Source of the DNA: Lysobacter enzymogenes
Lineage (GTDB): Bacteria > Pseudomonadota > Gammaproteobacteria > Xanthomonadales > Xanthomonadaceae
DNA: 64,000 nt
Assembly: GCF_017355525.1 (NCBI RefSeq)
Contig: NZ_CP067395.1
Coordinates: 3,498,501-3,562,500, forward strand
Direction: 5' to 3'
Every line of letters starts with the position of its first letter. The stretch's first letter is position 1. The position numbers were made by a program, and so were the translations under genes. Under the pieces are notes generated by a model. That model was not told the origin of the DNA. It was given only the letters and a program-made list of their open reading frames with translations, and ran no database searches. Positions 1 through 7,926 of this stretch are shown here, in pieces.

Positions 1-1552
1 GGTTGGCGGTGAAGGTGCTGAGCTTCTGCTCGCTGCGGTCGCGCACCACCGGGCTGATCCAGCTGAGCATCTGCGGGGTGATCGTGCCGGGGCCGCCGAA
101 CAGGTTCAGCGGCACGCAGCCCGGGGTCGCGGCGCACACCGCCGGGTCGCCCAGGGCGATGTTGATGTTGCGGATGTTGTAGCTGCCGCGATTGGTCTGG
201 TCGGCCTTGTTGCGGCTGTAGGCGCCGTTGACGTCCCAGAAGAAGGTGCGGTCGCCGACGTCGAAGCTGCCTTCCACGCCCGCCGCCACGTACTGGGTGT
301 CGACTTCCTGCTCGAAGATGCGCGGGCCGCCTTCGACCGGGCGCCGCGCCAGGGTGATCAGGTTCGGGTTGGCGCCCTCGGAGGTCAGGTCGATGCCGAA
401 GGGGTTGTACGGGTTCAGGCGCGAAATGGTGATGCGCTCGGACCACGGATTGCCGGTGCCGGCGTCGAGGCCGAGGAAGATCGGTTCCGGCGCGGCCTGA
501 TTGACCGATTCGCGGCGGTTGTACAGCGCCTTGACGTAGGCCTGCACGTTGTCGGTGAAGTGATAGCGGAACTGGCCGAACGCGCCGGTGCGCTTGGACG
601 GCGTCAGCAGCATGTTCTCGCGGGCGAAGTTGTAGCGGTTCGCGCCGGTGAACGGAACGAAGTCCTGCGGGAAGCGCACGCCGTTGGGATAGCTGGTGCC
701 GTTGGGCGTGGTGATGTTGCAGGTGCCGCCCGCGCAGCGCGGATCGGTGAAGATGAAGCGGCCGTTCGGCGTCGCCGAGCTGCCGGTTTCCACGCCCAGG
801 CCCGGCACCGGGAAGGCGGCGACCTTGCGGTCCTTCGAGTACACCGGATCCTGGTCGACGTAGCTCAGGCCGAGGAACAGGTTGGCGCGGTCGCTGTTGT
901 AGCCCCAGGCCAGGTCGACGCCCTGCAGCTCGCCGTCGCCCTTGCCGTACTGGCCGTAGTTGAGGCTGATCTGGCCGCCTTCGAAATTGCGCCGGGTGAT
1001 GATGTTGACCACGCCGGCGATGGCGTCGGAGCCGTACAGCGAGGAGGCGCCGTCTTCGAGCACTTCGATGCGCTCGACGATCGCCAGCGGAATGGTGTTG
1101 AGGTCGGTCGCCGCGCCCACGCCCGAAGCGGAGGACTCGTTGACCCAACGCATGCCGTCGACGAGGACCAGCACGCGCTTGGGGCCAAGGTGGCGCAGGT
1201 CGACCTGGGCCGAACCCGCGCCGATGCCGTCGCCGTTCGGCGAGAAGCCGAAGTTGCCCGAGGAATTGAACTTGGCGTTGAGCGCGGACCCGGCGCCGGT
1301 GAGTTCCTGGACGATGTCGCCCAGCGAGGTCAGGCCGGTGCGTTCGATGTCGTCGCGGGTCAGGGTCTGGACCGGGACCTGGCTTTCGATCTCGGCCTTC
1401 TTGATGCGGGTGCCGGTGACCTGGACCGTATTGAGCGTAGTGGCGTCCTTCTGCGGCGCAGCGGCATCCTGCGCGGCTGCGACGCCCGGCAGGGCGACGA
1501 GCAGGGACAACTGAATGGCTTTCGCCAGGGCATGGCGACGCGACGGCTTCAT
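1..1552 (-). CDS. TonB-dependent receptor, 5' part (C-terminus outside window)
   Basis: Outer-membrane active-transport receptor driven by TonB/ExbBD; the substrate cannot be told. The first 517 codons are present and the frame is still open at base 1, so the barrel C-terminus lies to the left. The start is ATG at 1552, preceded by a GGGAGAGAG-type ribosome site. A signal peptide ends near AAAQDAA, followed by a TonB-box-like segment ([12 protein letters not shown]) and a plug domain with the typical [19 protein letters not shown] and GVVNIITRR segments (about residues 145-185). Aromatic-rich barrel strands follow. The family is normally 850-1000 residues. It resembles the large oligosaccharide/peptide receptors common in Xanthomonadaceae. 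Confident on family, not on substrate. Confidence 0.93.
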   Translation of the reverse strand, partial: MKPSRRHALAKAIQLSLLVALPGVAAAQDAAAPQKDATTLNTVQVTGTRIKKAEIESQVPVQTLTRDDIERTGLTSLGDIVQELTGAGSALNAKFNSSGNFGFSPNGDGIGAGSAQVDLRHLGPKRVLVLVDGMRWVNESSASGVGAATDLNTIPLAIVERIEVLEDGASSLYGSDAIAGVVNIITRRNFEGGQISLNYGQYGKGDGELQGVDLAWGYNSDRANLFLGLSYVDQDPVYSKDRKVAAFPVPGLGVETGSSATPNGRFIFTDPRCAGGTCNITTPNGTSYPNGVRFPQDFVPFTGANRYNFARENMLLTPSKRTGAFGQFRYHFTDNVQAYVKALYNRRESVNQAAPEPIFLGLDAGTGNPWSERITISRLNPYNPFGIDLTSEGANPNLITLARRPVEGGPRIFEQEVDTQYVAAGVEGSFDVGDRTFFWDVNGAYSRNKADQTNRGSYNIRNINIALGDPAVCAATPGCVPLNLFGGPGTITPQMLSWISPVVRDRSEQKLSTFTAN

Positions 1553-1855
1553 TGACTCTCTCTCCCTCTAATTTGGCTTGGCTAGCTCTGTTGGCTATTG
1601 GCGTGCCGGCCGGACGGCGCCGGAAGGCAACCGAAAGGTTGTAAACAATCCGTGAATCCGCCACAAGGCGCAAAATAGGAGGTCTTGCCAAACCGGTCGC
1701 ACTTTTGTTCGGCCTTCGGCGAGACCTGAGGCAAACAGCGGATGCGGCATAGCGACCGCGCCCATTCAGGAGCGCAAGACGCTGCTGCAGACGTGCCGAT
1801 GCGAAAGCGTGATTGGTTTCGCGAAACGCGCGCGGCGACGCCGGCAGGAGCGGAC
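1553..1855. other. Intergenic region upstream of the TonB receptor
   Basis: About 300 bases between two minus-strand genes. It contains the receptor's ribosome binding site near 1560 and a relatively AT-rich patch around 1636-1680 that probably holds its promoter, but I cannot assign clear -35/-10 boxes. I see no credible coding sequence. Confidence 0.5.
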
Positions 1856-2653
1856 TCAGCCGCCGAGCAGCAGGCTCAGCGCGACCAGAATCAGGAACGT
1901 CGCGAACACCCGCTTCAAGGTATCGCCGTGCAGGCGATGGGCCAGCCGCGTGCCGTACGGCGCGGCGAGCACCGAGGCCACGGCCACGCCGATCGCCGCC
2001 GGCAGATACACGTAGCCGACCGCGTAGTGCGGCAACGCGCCCGGCGGCGCGTTGAAGGCATAGCCGATCGCGCTGGCCAGGCCGATCGCGACGCCGCAGG
2101 CCGACGAGGTGCCGACCGCGCGCACCGGCGCGACTCCGCGCCAGACCAGCAACGGCACGGTCATGCTGCCGCCGCCGATGCCGACCACGGCCGAGACCGC
2201 GCCGATGCCGACGCCGGCGCCCGCCATCGCCACGCCCTGCGGCGGCGGCGCATCGTCGCCGAGCGCCGCGCGCGCCTTGCCGAACAACAGCTGCGCCGCG
2301 GCGATGAGGCAGTAGCCGGCGACGATCCAGCGCAACCACTCGCCGTCGATGCGCACCGCGACCCAACTGCCGAGCCAGCCGCCGATAAGCAGGCCGGGCA
2401 CCATCGCGCGCACCGTCGGCCACAACACGCTGCCGCGCTTGGCATGCGCGCGCGCCGACGCGGTCGCGGTCAGCACGATGCTGGCCAGCGAACTGGCCAA
2501 GGCGGTGTGCATCGCCGCTTCCTGCGGAATGCCGAACGCCGGCGCGATCCAGGCCAGCGCGGCCACCAGCACCAGCCCGCCGCCGACGCCGAGCAGACCG
2601 GCGAGCACGCCGGCGATGGCGCCGAGGACGAGGAAGACCAGCCAGATCGCCAT
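1856..2653 (-). CDS. Sulfite exporter TauE/SafE family membrane protein
   Basis: Integral inner-membrane protein of the TauE/SafE (DUF81) family, whose members export or import small sulfur- or carbon-containing anions; the actual substrate is unknown. The 265-residue length is typical. The sequence is a run of hydrophobic helices with two related halves. The first half has the glycine-rich LLGVGGGLVLV (about residues 20-30) and the second has VVGIGGGSMTVPLLV, the duplicated family signature. It begins at ATG 2653 with a hydrophobic helix directly at the N-terminus. It is monocistronic as far as can be seen, lying between a receptor gene on the same strand and an intergenic repeat. Confidence 0.9.
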   Translation of the reverse strand: MAIWLVFLVLGAIAGVLAGLLGVGGGLVLVAALAWIAPAFGIPQEAAMHTALASSLASIVLTATASARAHAKRGSVLWPTVRAMVPGLLIGGWLGSWVAVRIDGEWLRWIVAGYCLIAAAQLLFGKARAALGDDAPPPQGVAMAGAGVGIGAVSAVVGIGGGSMTVPLLVWRGVAPVRAVGTSSACGVAIGLASAIGYAFNAPPGALPHYAVGYVYLPAAIGVAVASVLAAPYGTRLAHRLHGDTLKRVFATFLILVALSLLLGG

Positions 2654-2793
2654 GCGCGCGTTCCTTGAGTGCAGCGGCGTGGGGTGCCGCAGTCGTTCGA
2701 TTCTGCACTACCGTGCGGATGTGGGTTGCGCTGGGTGTTGGGCTTCGCCGCGGCGCTTGCGCGGCAGGCGGGTTGCGCCGCGGCTGTTACAGC

Positions 2794-2878
2794 CGTCATC
2801 CCCGCGAAAGCGCGGATCCAGAGACTTCAGCGCACTGCCTCGATGAAGCCCTGGATGCCCGCCTGCGCGGGCATGACG
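2794..2878. repeat. REP-like inverted repeat (family B: GTCATCCCCGCGAAAGCG...)
   Basis: Two hairpin-forming arms, one reading GTCATCCCCGCGAAAGCG and the other ending CGCGGGCATGACG, face each other across about 25 bases. The GGATCCAGAG and CCTGGATGCCCG edges are the same as in the cluster at 46331-46625. This is a dispersed bacterial intergenic repeat of the REP/BIME type. Confidence 0.8.
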
Positions 2879-2960
2879 ATCGATAGCTTTCGCAGCGCAT
2901 TTCTCCCACAACACGCGCGACGACGTTCGCGCTTCGCCCTCATCCACCCTGCGTTCACAT

Positions 2961-2988
2961 AAGACATTCATGCGCGCTCGGCTATAGT
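2961..2988 (+). promoter_or_regulatory. Candidate promoter of slt, very close to the ATG
   Basis: AAGACA (2961-2966) and TATAGT (2983-2988) are spaced by 16 bases. The ATG of the transglycosylase lies only six bases beyond the -10-like box, so initiation at the usual distance would give a leaderless transcript. Inference from sequence only. Confidence 0.4.
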
Positions 2989-2994
2989 CCGGCG

Positions 2995-5064
2995 ATGCTC
3001 CCGCGCCCTCTCCCCCTGCTCGCCGCCGCGCTGCTCGCGGCCATCGCCACCACCGCCTGCGCGCAGACCACCGCGTCGGCGCCGGCGCAGCCCGCGGCCA
3101 AGCCGCCGTCGCTGCGCGCGCCGCCGGCGCCGACGGTCGACACCCAGTTGCCGCGCGTGCGCGCCGCGCTCGACGCGGCCGAACGTCCCGGCTTCGATGC
3201 CGGCCAATACGCCGACATCGCCCGCCATCCGCTGTACGGCTGGGTCGAATACGCCGCGCTCCGCCGCAACATCGACAGCGTCGACAACGGCCAGGCCCAG
3301 GACTTCCTCGCCCGCCGCGGCAACGAAGCCTCCGGCGAGGCCTTCCGCGAAATCTGGCTCGCCGCGACCGCGCGCCGCGAAGACTGGAACGCCTTCCTCG
3401 CCGCCTGGACCGGCAAGAACCGCAGCGGCAAGGACCGCGGCGCGCAGTTGCGCTGCGCCGAATTGAACGCGCGCCAGGCGCTGGGCCGCATGGACGCGCA
3501 ATGGACCAAGGACGCCCAGGCGATCTGGCGCAGCAGCGGCAAGTCGCTGCCCGACGCCTGCGACGCGCCGTTCGCGGTGCTGGCCGCGCAGGGCGGGCTG
3601 ACCCCGGAACTGCGCTGGGAACGCATCGACGCGGCCGCGGCCGAATGGCAGCCGGCGGTGATGCGCGCGGCTGCGCGCGGCTTGCCGGCCGATCAGCTGG
3701 CGCAGGCCAACGACTACGCCGCGTTCCTCGACAACGTCAACGAACGCGCGCTGGCGTGGCCGAAGACCGAACGCAGCCGCAAGATCGCCAGCTACGGCCT
3801 GGCCAAGCTGGCCAAGGCGCAGCCGGCCAGCGCCGAAGCGCAGCTGCCCAAGTACGCCAATGCGCTGAACTTCAGCGACGAAGACCGCGGCCGGGTGCTG
3901 TACCAGACCGCGCTGTGGTCGGTGGCGTCCTACGACGCCGAATCCGCGCGCCGGCTCAACGCCGTGCCCGAAGTGGCTTACGACGAGCGCCTGCACGAGT
4001 GGCGCGCGCGCGAGGCGATGGCGCGCTCGGACTGGAACGCGGCGCTGGCGGCGATCCGCAAGATGGGCGCCAAGCAGCGCGGCGAATCGCGCTGGGAGTA
4101 TTTCGAAGCGCGCCTGTCCGAACGCGCCGGCGACAAGGCGACCGCGAACCGGCTGTACCGCGAATCGGCCAAGAACGCCGACTTCCACGGCTTCCTGTCC
4201 GCCGACCGGCTCGGCGCGCCGTATACGCTGTGCCCGTCGCAGCCGGCCGACGCGCCGGCCGCGCGCGCGCAGGTCGCGCGCGACCCGGCGCTGATCCGGG
4301 CGATGGGCCTGTTCCAGATCGAACGCGCGCCGTGGGCGATCCGCGAATGGGACGACGCGCTGAGCCGCTTCGACGACACCCAGCGCCGCCTCGCGATCGA
4401 AATCGCCCAGGGCTACAACTGGTTCGACCGCGCGGTGTTCTCGCTCAACAAGACCCCGCAGGAACAGCGCCTGTACTACCTGCGCTTCCCGCTGCACCAC
4501 GGCGAGACGATCCGCCGCGAATCGCTGAAGAACGGCCTCGACCCGGCCTGGGTCGCGGCCGAGATCCGCGCCGAAAGCATCTTCAACCCGACCGCGCGCT
4601 CCGGCGCCAACGCGATGGGCCTGATGCAGGTGGTGCCGGGCACCGGCGCGCAGGTCGCCAAGAGCCTCGGCCTGCCGTGGGGCGGCGCGGCCAGCCTGTA
4701 CGACTCCGACACCAACATCGTGCTCGGCACCGCGTACCTGCGCCAGTTGCTCGACAAGTACGGCGGCCAGCCGTATTTCGCGATGGCCGGCTACAACGCC
4801 GGCCCGGCGCCGCTGAACCGCTGGCAGTCGCAGCGCCCGGGCATGGAACCGGATTTCTGGATCGAGACCATCAGCTACAAGGAAACCCGCGAGTACGTCG
4901 CCCGCGTGCTGGCCTTCAGCGTGCTCTACGACTGGCGCATGAACGGCGACGCGCTCAACGTCAGCGACCGCCTGCGCGGCGTCACCGACGCCAAGCGCAA
5001 ATCTTTCGTCTGCCCGGCCGCCGCCGCGGCGACCAGCGCGCCGCTGCCGGCGGAAACCGAGTAG
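2995..5064 (+). CDS. slt: Soluble lytic murein transglycosylase (Slt70-like)
   Basis: Periplasmic enzyme that cleaves the MurNAc-GlcNAc bond of peptidoglycan with formation of a 1,6-anhydro product. The 689-residue protein starts with a signal peptide (about residues 1-24). It continues with a long alpha-superhelical, Ala-rich region and ends in a GH23 catalytic domain. The catalytic glutamate is E527 in ESIFNPTARSGA. It is followed by GLMQVVPGT (about 542) and the AGYNAGP motif near residue 600, all hallmarks of Slt. Length and architecture match E. coli Slt70. No ribosome site is seen upstream of the ATG, consistent with the promoter abutting the start. The downstream SDR gene begins nine bases after the stop and is probably co-transcribed. 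Confidence 0.95.
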   Translation: MLPRPLPLLAAALLAAIATTACAQTTASAPAQPAAKPPSLRAPPAPTVDTQLPRVRAALDAAERPGFDAGQYADIARHPLYGWVEYAALRRNIDSVDNGQAQDFLARRGNEASGEAFREIWLAATARREDWNAFLAAWTGKNRSGKDRGAQLRCAELNARQALGRMDAQWTKDAQAIWRSSGKSLPDACDAPFAVLAAQGGLTPELRWERIDAAAAEWQPAVMRAAARGLPADQLAQANDYAAFLDNVNERALAWPKTERSRKIASYGLAKLAKAQPASAEAQLPKYANALNFSDEDRGRVLYQTALWSVASYDAESARRLNAVPEVAYDERLHEWRAREAMARSDWNAALAAIRKMGAKQRGESRWEYFEARLSERAGDKATANRLYRESAKNADFHGFLSADRLGAPYTLCPSQPADAPAARAQVARDPALIRAMGLFQIERAPWAIREWDDALSRFDDTQRRLAIEIAQGYNWFDRAVFSLNKTPQEQRLYYLRFPLHHGETIRRESLKNGLDPAWVAAEIRAESIFNPTARSGANAMGLMQVVPGTGAQVAKSLGLPWGGAASLYDSDTNIVLGTAYLRQLLDKYGGQPYFAMAGYNAGPAPLNRWQSQRPGMEPDFWIETISYKETREYVARVLAFSVLYDWRMNGDALNVSDRLRGVTDAKRKSFVCPAAAAATSAPLPAETE

Positions 5065-5073
5065 GCCGCCGCC

Positions 5074-5976
5074 GTGTCGCGTCGTCATGTGCTGATCCTC
5101 GGCGGCACCGGCTTCGTCGGCCGCCATCTGGCCGAACGCCTGCTGCGCGAGCGCTATCGCGTCACCGTGCTCAGCCGCGGCGTCGACCCGTCGAAGAAGA
5201 AAAAGCTCAGCCGCGACGCCAGCATCATCGAAGGCGACGTGGCCAATCCGGATTTCCTGCGCGCGGTGCTCGACGACGTCGACGCGGTGGTCAATCTGGT
5301 CGGCATCCTCAACGAGCAGGGCGACAGCGGGCGCGGCTTCGAGCACGTCTACGTCGAACTGCTGGAGGCGCTGCTCGAAGCCATGCGCGACATGGGCGTG
5401 CGTCGGCTGTTGCAGATGAGCGCGCTCAACGCCGGCACCGGCCAGAGCCATTACCTGGAAGCGCGCGGCCGCGCCGAACAGAAAGTGCGCGCGTCCAAGC
5501 TCGACTGGACCCTGTTCCGCCCGTCGGTCATCGCCGGCCCCGGCGACGGCCTGTTCTGCCGCTTCGACGCGCTGCTGCGCTACGCCCCGGCGCTGCCGAT
5601 CGGCCGCGCCAACGCGCGCTTCCAGCCGGTGTGGGTCGGCGACGTGGTCCAGGCCTTCGTCAACGCGCTGGCCGACCCCGCGCACGTGCAGCGCAGCTAC
5701 AACCTGGTCGGGCCCGAGGTCATGACCCTGGGCGAGATCGTCCGCGCCAGCGCCCGCGCGCGCGGCCGCCTGCGCGCGGTGCTGCCGCTGCCCGACGCGC
5801 TCGGCAAGCTGCAGGCCGAAATCGGCGAGCACCTGCCGGGCAAGCCGATCAGCCGCGACAACTGGCGTTCGCTACAGACCGATTCGACCAGCGTCGAGAA
5901 CGGCCTGCTCAAGCTCGGCATCGAGCCGACGCCGGTCCTGCCCCGCCTGTCGGAAATCTTCGGCACCTCCCTGTAG
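5074..5976 (+). CDS. Atypical SDR / complex I NDUFA9-like NAD(P)-binding protein
   Basis: Rossmann-fold protein of the extended/atypical short-chain dehydrogenase superfamily, close to the NDUFA9-like group found beside other genes in many proteobacteria. The nucleotide-binding GGTGFVG motif is at residues 10-16 of 300. The region around residues 115-150 reads QMSALNAGTGQSHYLEARGRA, so the canonical YxxxK is replaced by a degenerate version, as in this subgroup. The start is GTG at 5074, nine bases after the slt stop, suggesting translational coupling or a shared message. The substrate is unknown; it may be structural or quinone-related rather than catalytic. Confidence 0.85.
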   Translation: MSRRHVLILGGTGFVGRHLAERLLRERYRVTVLSRGVDPSKKKKLSRDASIIEGDVANPDFLRAVLDDVDAVVNLVGILNEQGDSGRGFEHVYVELLEALLEAMRDMGVRRLLQMSALNAGTGQSHYLEARGRAEQKVRASKLDWTLFRPSVIAGPGDGLFCRFDALLRYAPALPIGRANARFQPVWVGDVVQAFVNALADPAHVQRSYNLVGPEVMTLGEIVRASARARGRLRAVLPLPDALGKLQAEIGEHLPGKPISRDNWRSLQTDSTSVENGLLKLGIEPTPVLPRLSEIFGTSL

Positions 5977-6000
5977 GAGCGGCGCAAGCCTCGACCGCGC
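5971..6000 (+). repeat. Solitary half of the family-A hairpin repeat
   Basis: CTGTAGGAGCGGCGCAAGCC matches the left arm of the family-A repeat seen at 7757 and elsewhere. It overlaps the stop codon of the SDR gene. It has a GCAA in place of the usual GCGA loop, and no opposing arm follows. Confidence 0.7.
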
Positions 6001-6124
6001 CAACCCAACCACGACGCGGGTTTCAACGCAGTCGCGTCGCGGCCGCCGCGTCCCGCGCCGGTCCGCCGGCGCGTCTGCCCGCTGCGCTAGGATGCGCAGC
6101 ACACTCCCGCGAAAGGAACACGCC

Positions 6125-6502
6125 ATGGGCCTGCTCGACACCCTGCTCGGCCACGCCGGCGCCAAGTCCGCCGACAAGGTCAACGAAGATTTCGCCCCGC
6201 TGCTCGCTCCGGGCGAGGCGGTGCTGCGCGCGTTCGGCGAGATCCGCGACCTGATCGTGTTCACCGACCGCCGCCTGATCCTGGTCGACAAGCAGGGCGT
6301 GACCGGACGCAAGACCGAGTTCCTGAGCCTGCCCTACCGCAGCATCGTGATGTTCTCGCTGGAGACCGCCGGCCATTTCGACCTGGAAGCCGAGCTGCGG
6401 CTGTGGGTGTCGGGCCAGCCGAATCCGATCACGCGCCGGCTGGGGCGCAACGCCGGCGCGGAAGACATCGTCGGTTTGCTGGCGCAGAACGCGCCGCGTT
6501 GA
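6125..6502 (+). CDS. PH domain-containing protein (bacterial PH, bPH_1 type)
   Basis: A 125-residue soluble protein made almost entirely of a bacterial pleckstrin-homology fold. The visible family features are the central LIVFTDRRLILVDKQGVTG beta-hairpin, LPYRSIVMFSLETAG and ELRLWVSG. Known members are small cytosolic proteins of unclear role. The start is ATG 6125, preceded by GCGAAAGGA about 9 bases upstream; the open frame extends further 5' but that part is unconvincing. A TAGGAT box at 6089-6094 could be its -10. It lies 24 bases upstream of cca. Confidence 0.85.
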   Translation: MGLLDTLLGHAGAKSADKVNEDFAPLLAPGEAVLRAFGEIRDLIVFTDRRLILVDKQGVTGRKTEFLSLPYRSIVMFSLETAGHFDLEAELRLWVSGQPNPITRRLGRNAGAEDIVGLLAQNAPR

Positions 6503-6526
6503 AAGCACTGCATTGAGGTAGGAGAG

Positions 6527-7750
6527 ATGAAGGTTTACTTGGTCGGCGGCGCGGTCCGCGACAGCCTGCTCGGGCTGCCGGCCGGCGACCGCGATTACGT
6601 CGTCGTCGGCGAAACGCCGCAGGCCATGCTCGACGCCGGCTTCAAGCCGGTCGGCAAGGACTTCCCGGTGTTCCTGCACCCCGACACCGGCGAGGAGTAC
6701 GCGCTGGCCCGCACCGAACGCAAGTCCGGCCGCGGCTACCGCGGCTTCGTCGTCGACGCCGATCCGTCGGTGTCGCTGCAAGACGACCTGGGCCGGCGCG
6801 ATTTCACCATCAACGCGATCGCCCGCGACGAGAGCGACGGCCGCCTGATCGATCCTTACGGCGGCGCGCGCGACCTCGAAGCGAAAGTGCTGCGCCACGT
6901 CGGCGACGCCTTCGTCGAAGACCCGCTGCGGGTGCTGCGCGCGGCGCGCTTCATGGCCCGCTTCGGCGCGCACGGCTTCAGCGTCGCGCCGGAGACGATG
7001 GCGCTGATGCGGCGCATGGCCGAATCCGGCGAACTCAGCGACCTGGTCGCCGAGCGCGTGTGGCAGGAACTGCGCCGCGCGCTGCGCTGCGCGAAGCCGT
7101 CGGCGTTCCTGCGCACCCTGCACGACGCCAGCGCGCTCGCCGCGGTGCTGCCGGAAGTCGAAGCGCTGTACGGCGTGCCGCAACGCGCGGAGTACCACCC
7201 GGAGGTCGATACCGGCATCCACACCGAAATGGTCGTGGACATGGCCGCGCAGCTCGCGCCGGGCGACGACCTGATCGGCTTCGCCGCGCTGACCCACGAC
7301 CTCGGCAAGGCGCGCACCCCGGCCGAGCTGCTGCCGCGCCACCACAACCACGAGCGCAACGGCCTGGAACCGCTGGCGCAGCTGTGCGCGCGGCTGAAGG
7401 TGCCGACCGAACACCGCTTGCTGGCCGAAGCGGTCTGCCGCGAGCACCTCAACGTGCACCGGCTCGACGAGATGCGCGCGCGCAGCGTCTACGATCTGAT
7501 CGCGCGCTGCGACGGCTGGCGCAACCCGCAGCGGATCGAGCAGATGGCGCTGGTGTGCGAGGCCGACAAACGCGGCCGCCTGGGCCTGGAAGACCGCGAC
7601 TATCCGTCGCGCCCGATGCTGGTCGATGCGCTGCACGCGGCGCTGAAGGTGCGTGCGAGCGACCTGCCGGCCGACCTGGCCGGCCCGGCCATCGGCGAAG
7701 CGATGCGCCGCGCGCGCATCGCCGCGATCGCCGGGTCGAAGCGAGAGTGA
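6527..7750 (+). CDS. cca: Multifunctional CCA-adding tRNA nucleotidyltransferase
   Basis: Adds or repairs the 3'-terminal CCA of tRNAs using CTP and ATP; long forms like this also carry an HD phosphohydrolase domain. The 407 residues fit the E. coli enzyme (412). The nucleotidyltransferase motif [10 protein letters not shown] is at residues 7-16 with the metal aspartates D21 and D23 in GDRDYVVVG. The template motif [12 protein letters not shown] lies near 90-101, and the HD domain starts with THDLGKA (H257, D258). The ATG follows TAGGAGAG, a strong ribosome site. It is probably expressed with the PH-domain gene. A large hairpin repeat follows its stop at once. Confidence 0.97.
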   Translation: MKVYLVGGAVRDSLLGLPAGDRDYVVVGETPQAMLDAGFKPVGKDFPVFLHPDTGEEYALARTERKSGRGYRGFVVDADPSVSLQDDLGRRDFTINAIARDESDGRLIDPYGGARDLEAKVLRHVGDAFVEDPLRVLRAARFMARFGAHGFSVAPETMALMRRMAESGELSDLVAERVWQELRRALRCAKPSAFLRTLHDASALAAVLPEVEALYGVPQRAEYHPEVDTGIHTEMVVDMAAQLAPGDDLIGFAALTHDLGKARTPAELLPRHHNHERNGLEPLAQLCARLKVPTEHRLLAEAVCREHLNVHRLDEMRARSVYDLIARCDGWRNPQRIEQMALVCEADKRGRLGLEDRDYPSRPMLVDALHAALKVRASDLPADLAGPAIGEAMRRARIAAIAGSKRE

Positions 7751-7756
7751 GTCTCT

Positions 7757-7859
7757 CCCTGTAGGAGCGGCGCGAGCCGCGACCGCGACAACGCAACTAC
7801 GCCACAACCTTCGCCGCAGGTGCGTTGTCGCGGTCGCGGCTCGCGCCGCTCCTACAGGG
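7757..7859. repeat. Family-A inverted repeat, perfect 39-bp arms
   Basis: The left arm 7757-7795 and right arm 7821-7859 are exact reverse complements, separated by 25 bases. Each arm itself contains an inner hairpin, GCGGC-GCGA-GCCGC. It sits between cca and a convergent receptor gene, so it may double as a transcription barrier. The same arm sequence recurs at 16077, 22072, 22220, 27229 and, with changes, at 43503. Confidence 0.9.
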
Positions 7860-7926
7860 GTGCTCCGAAACGACGAAGGCCGCCGCGTTCGCACGCGACG
7901 GCCTCCGCTGCCCGGCTGCGCTCAAA

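Larger units (their letters stand above)
2654..2994. other. Intergenic region with a REP-like hairpin and the slt promoter
   Basis: Divergent spacer between the TauE-type gene and the lytic transglycosylase. It holds one copy of the CGTCATCCCCGCGAAAG-type repeat (2794-2878) and a promoter-like element next to the slt start. I see no credible gene; short open frames here are unrelated to any family I know. Confidence 0.5.

Noticed and set aside
2968..5832. 954-codon minus-strand frame opposite slt and the SDR gene
   Set aside because: It is antisense to two genes with clear motifs. It consists mainly of Arg/Ala/Gly/Val repeats without domains.
3501..6254. 917-codon plus-strand frame through slt and the SDR gene
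   Set aside because: It is out of frame with the motif-bearing proteins and is rich in Arg and Ala only; it is a shadow frame.
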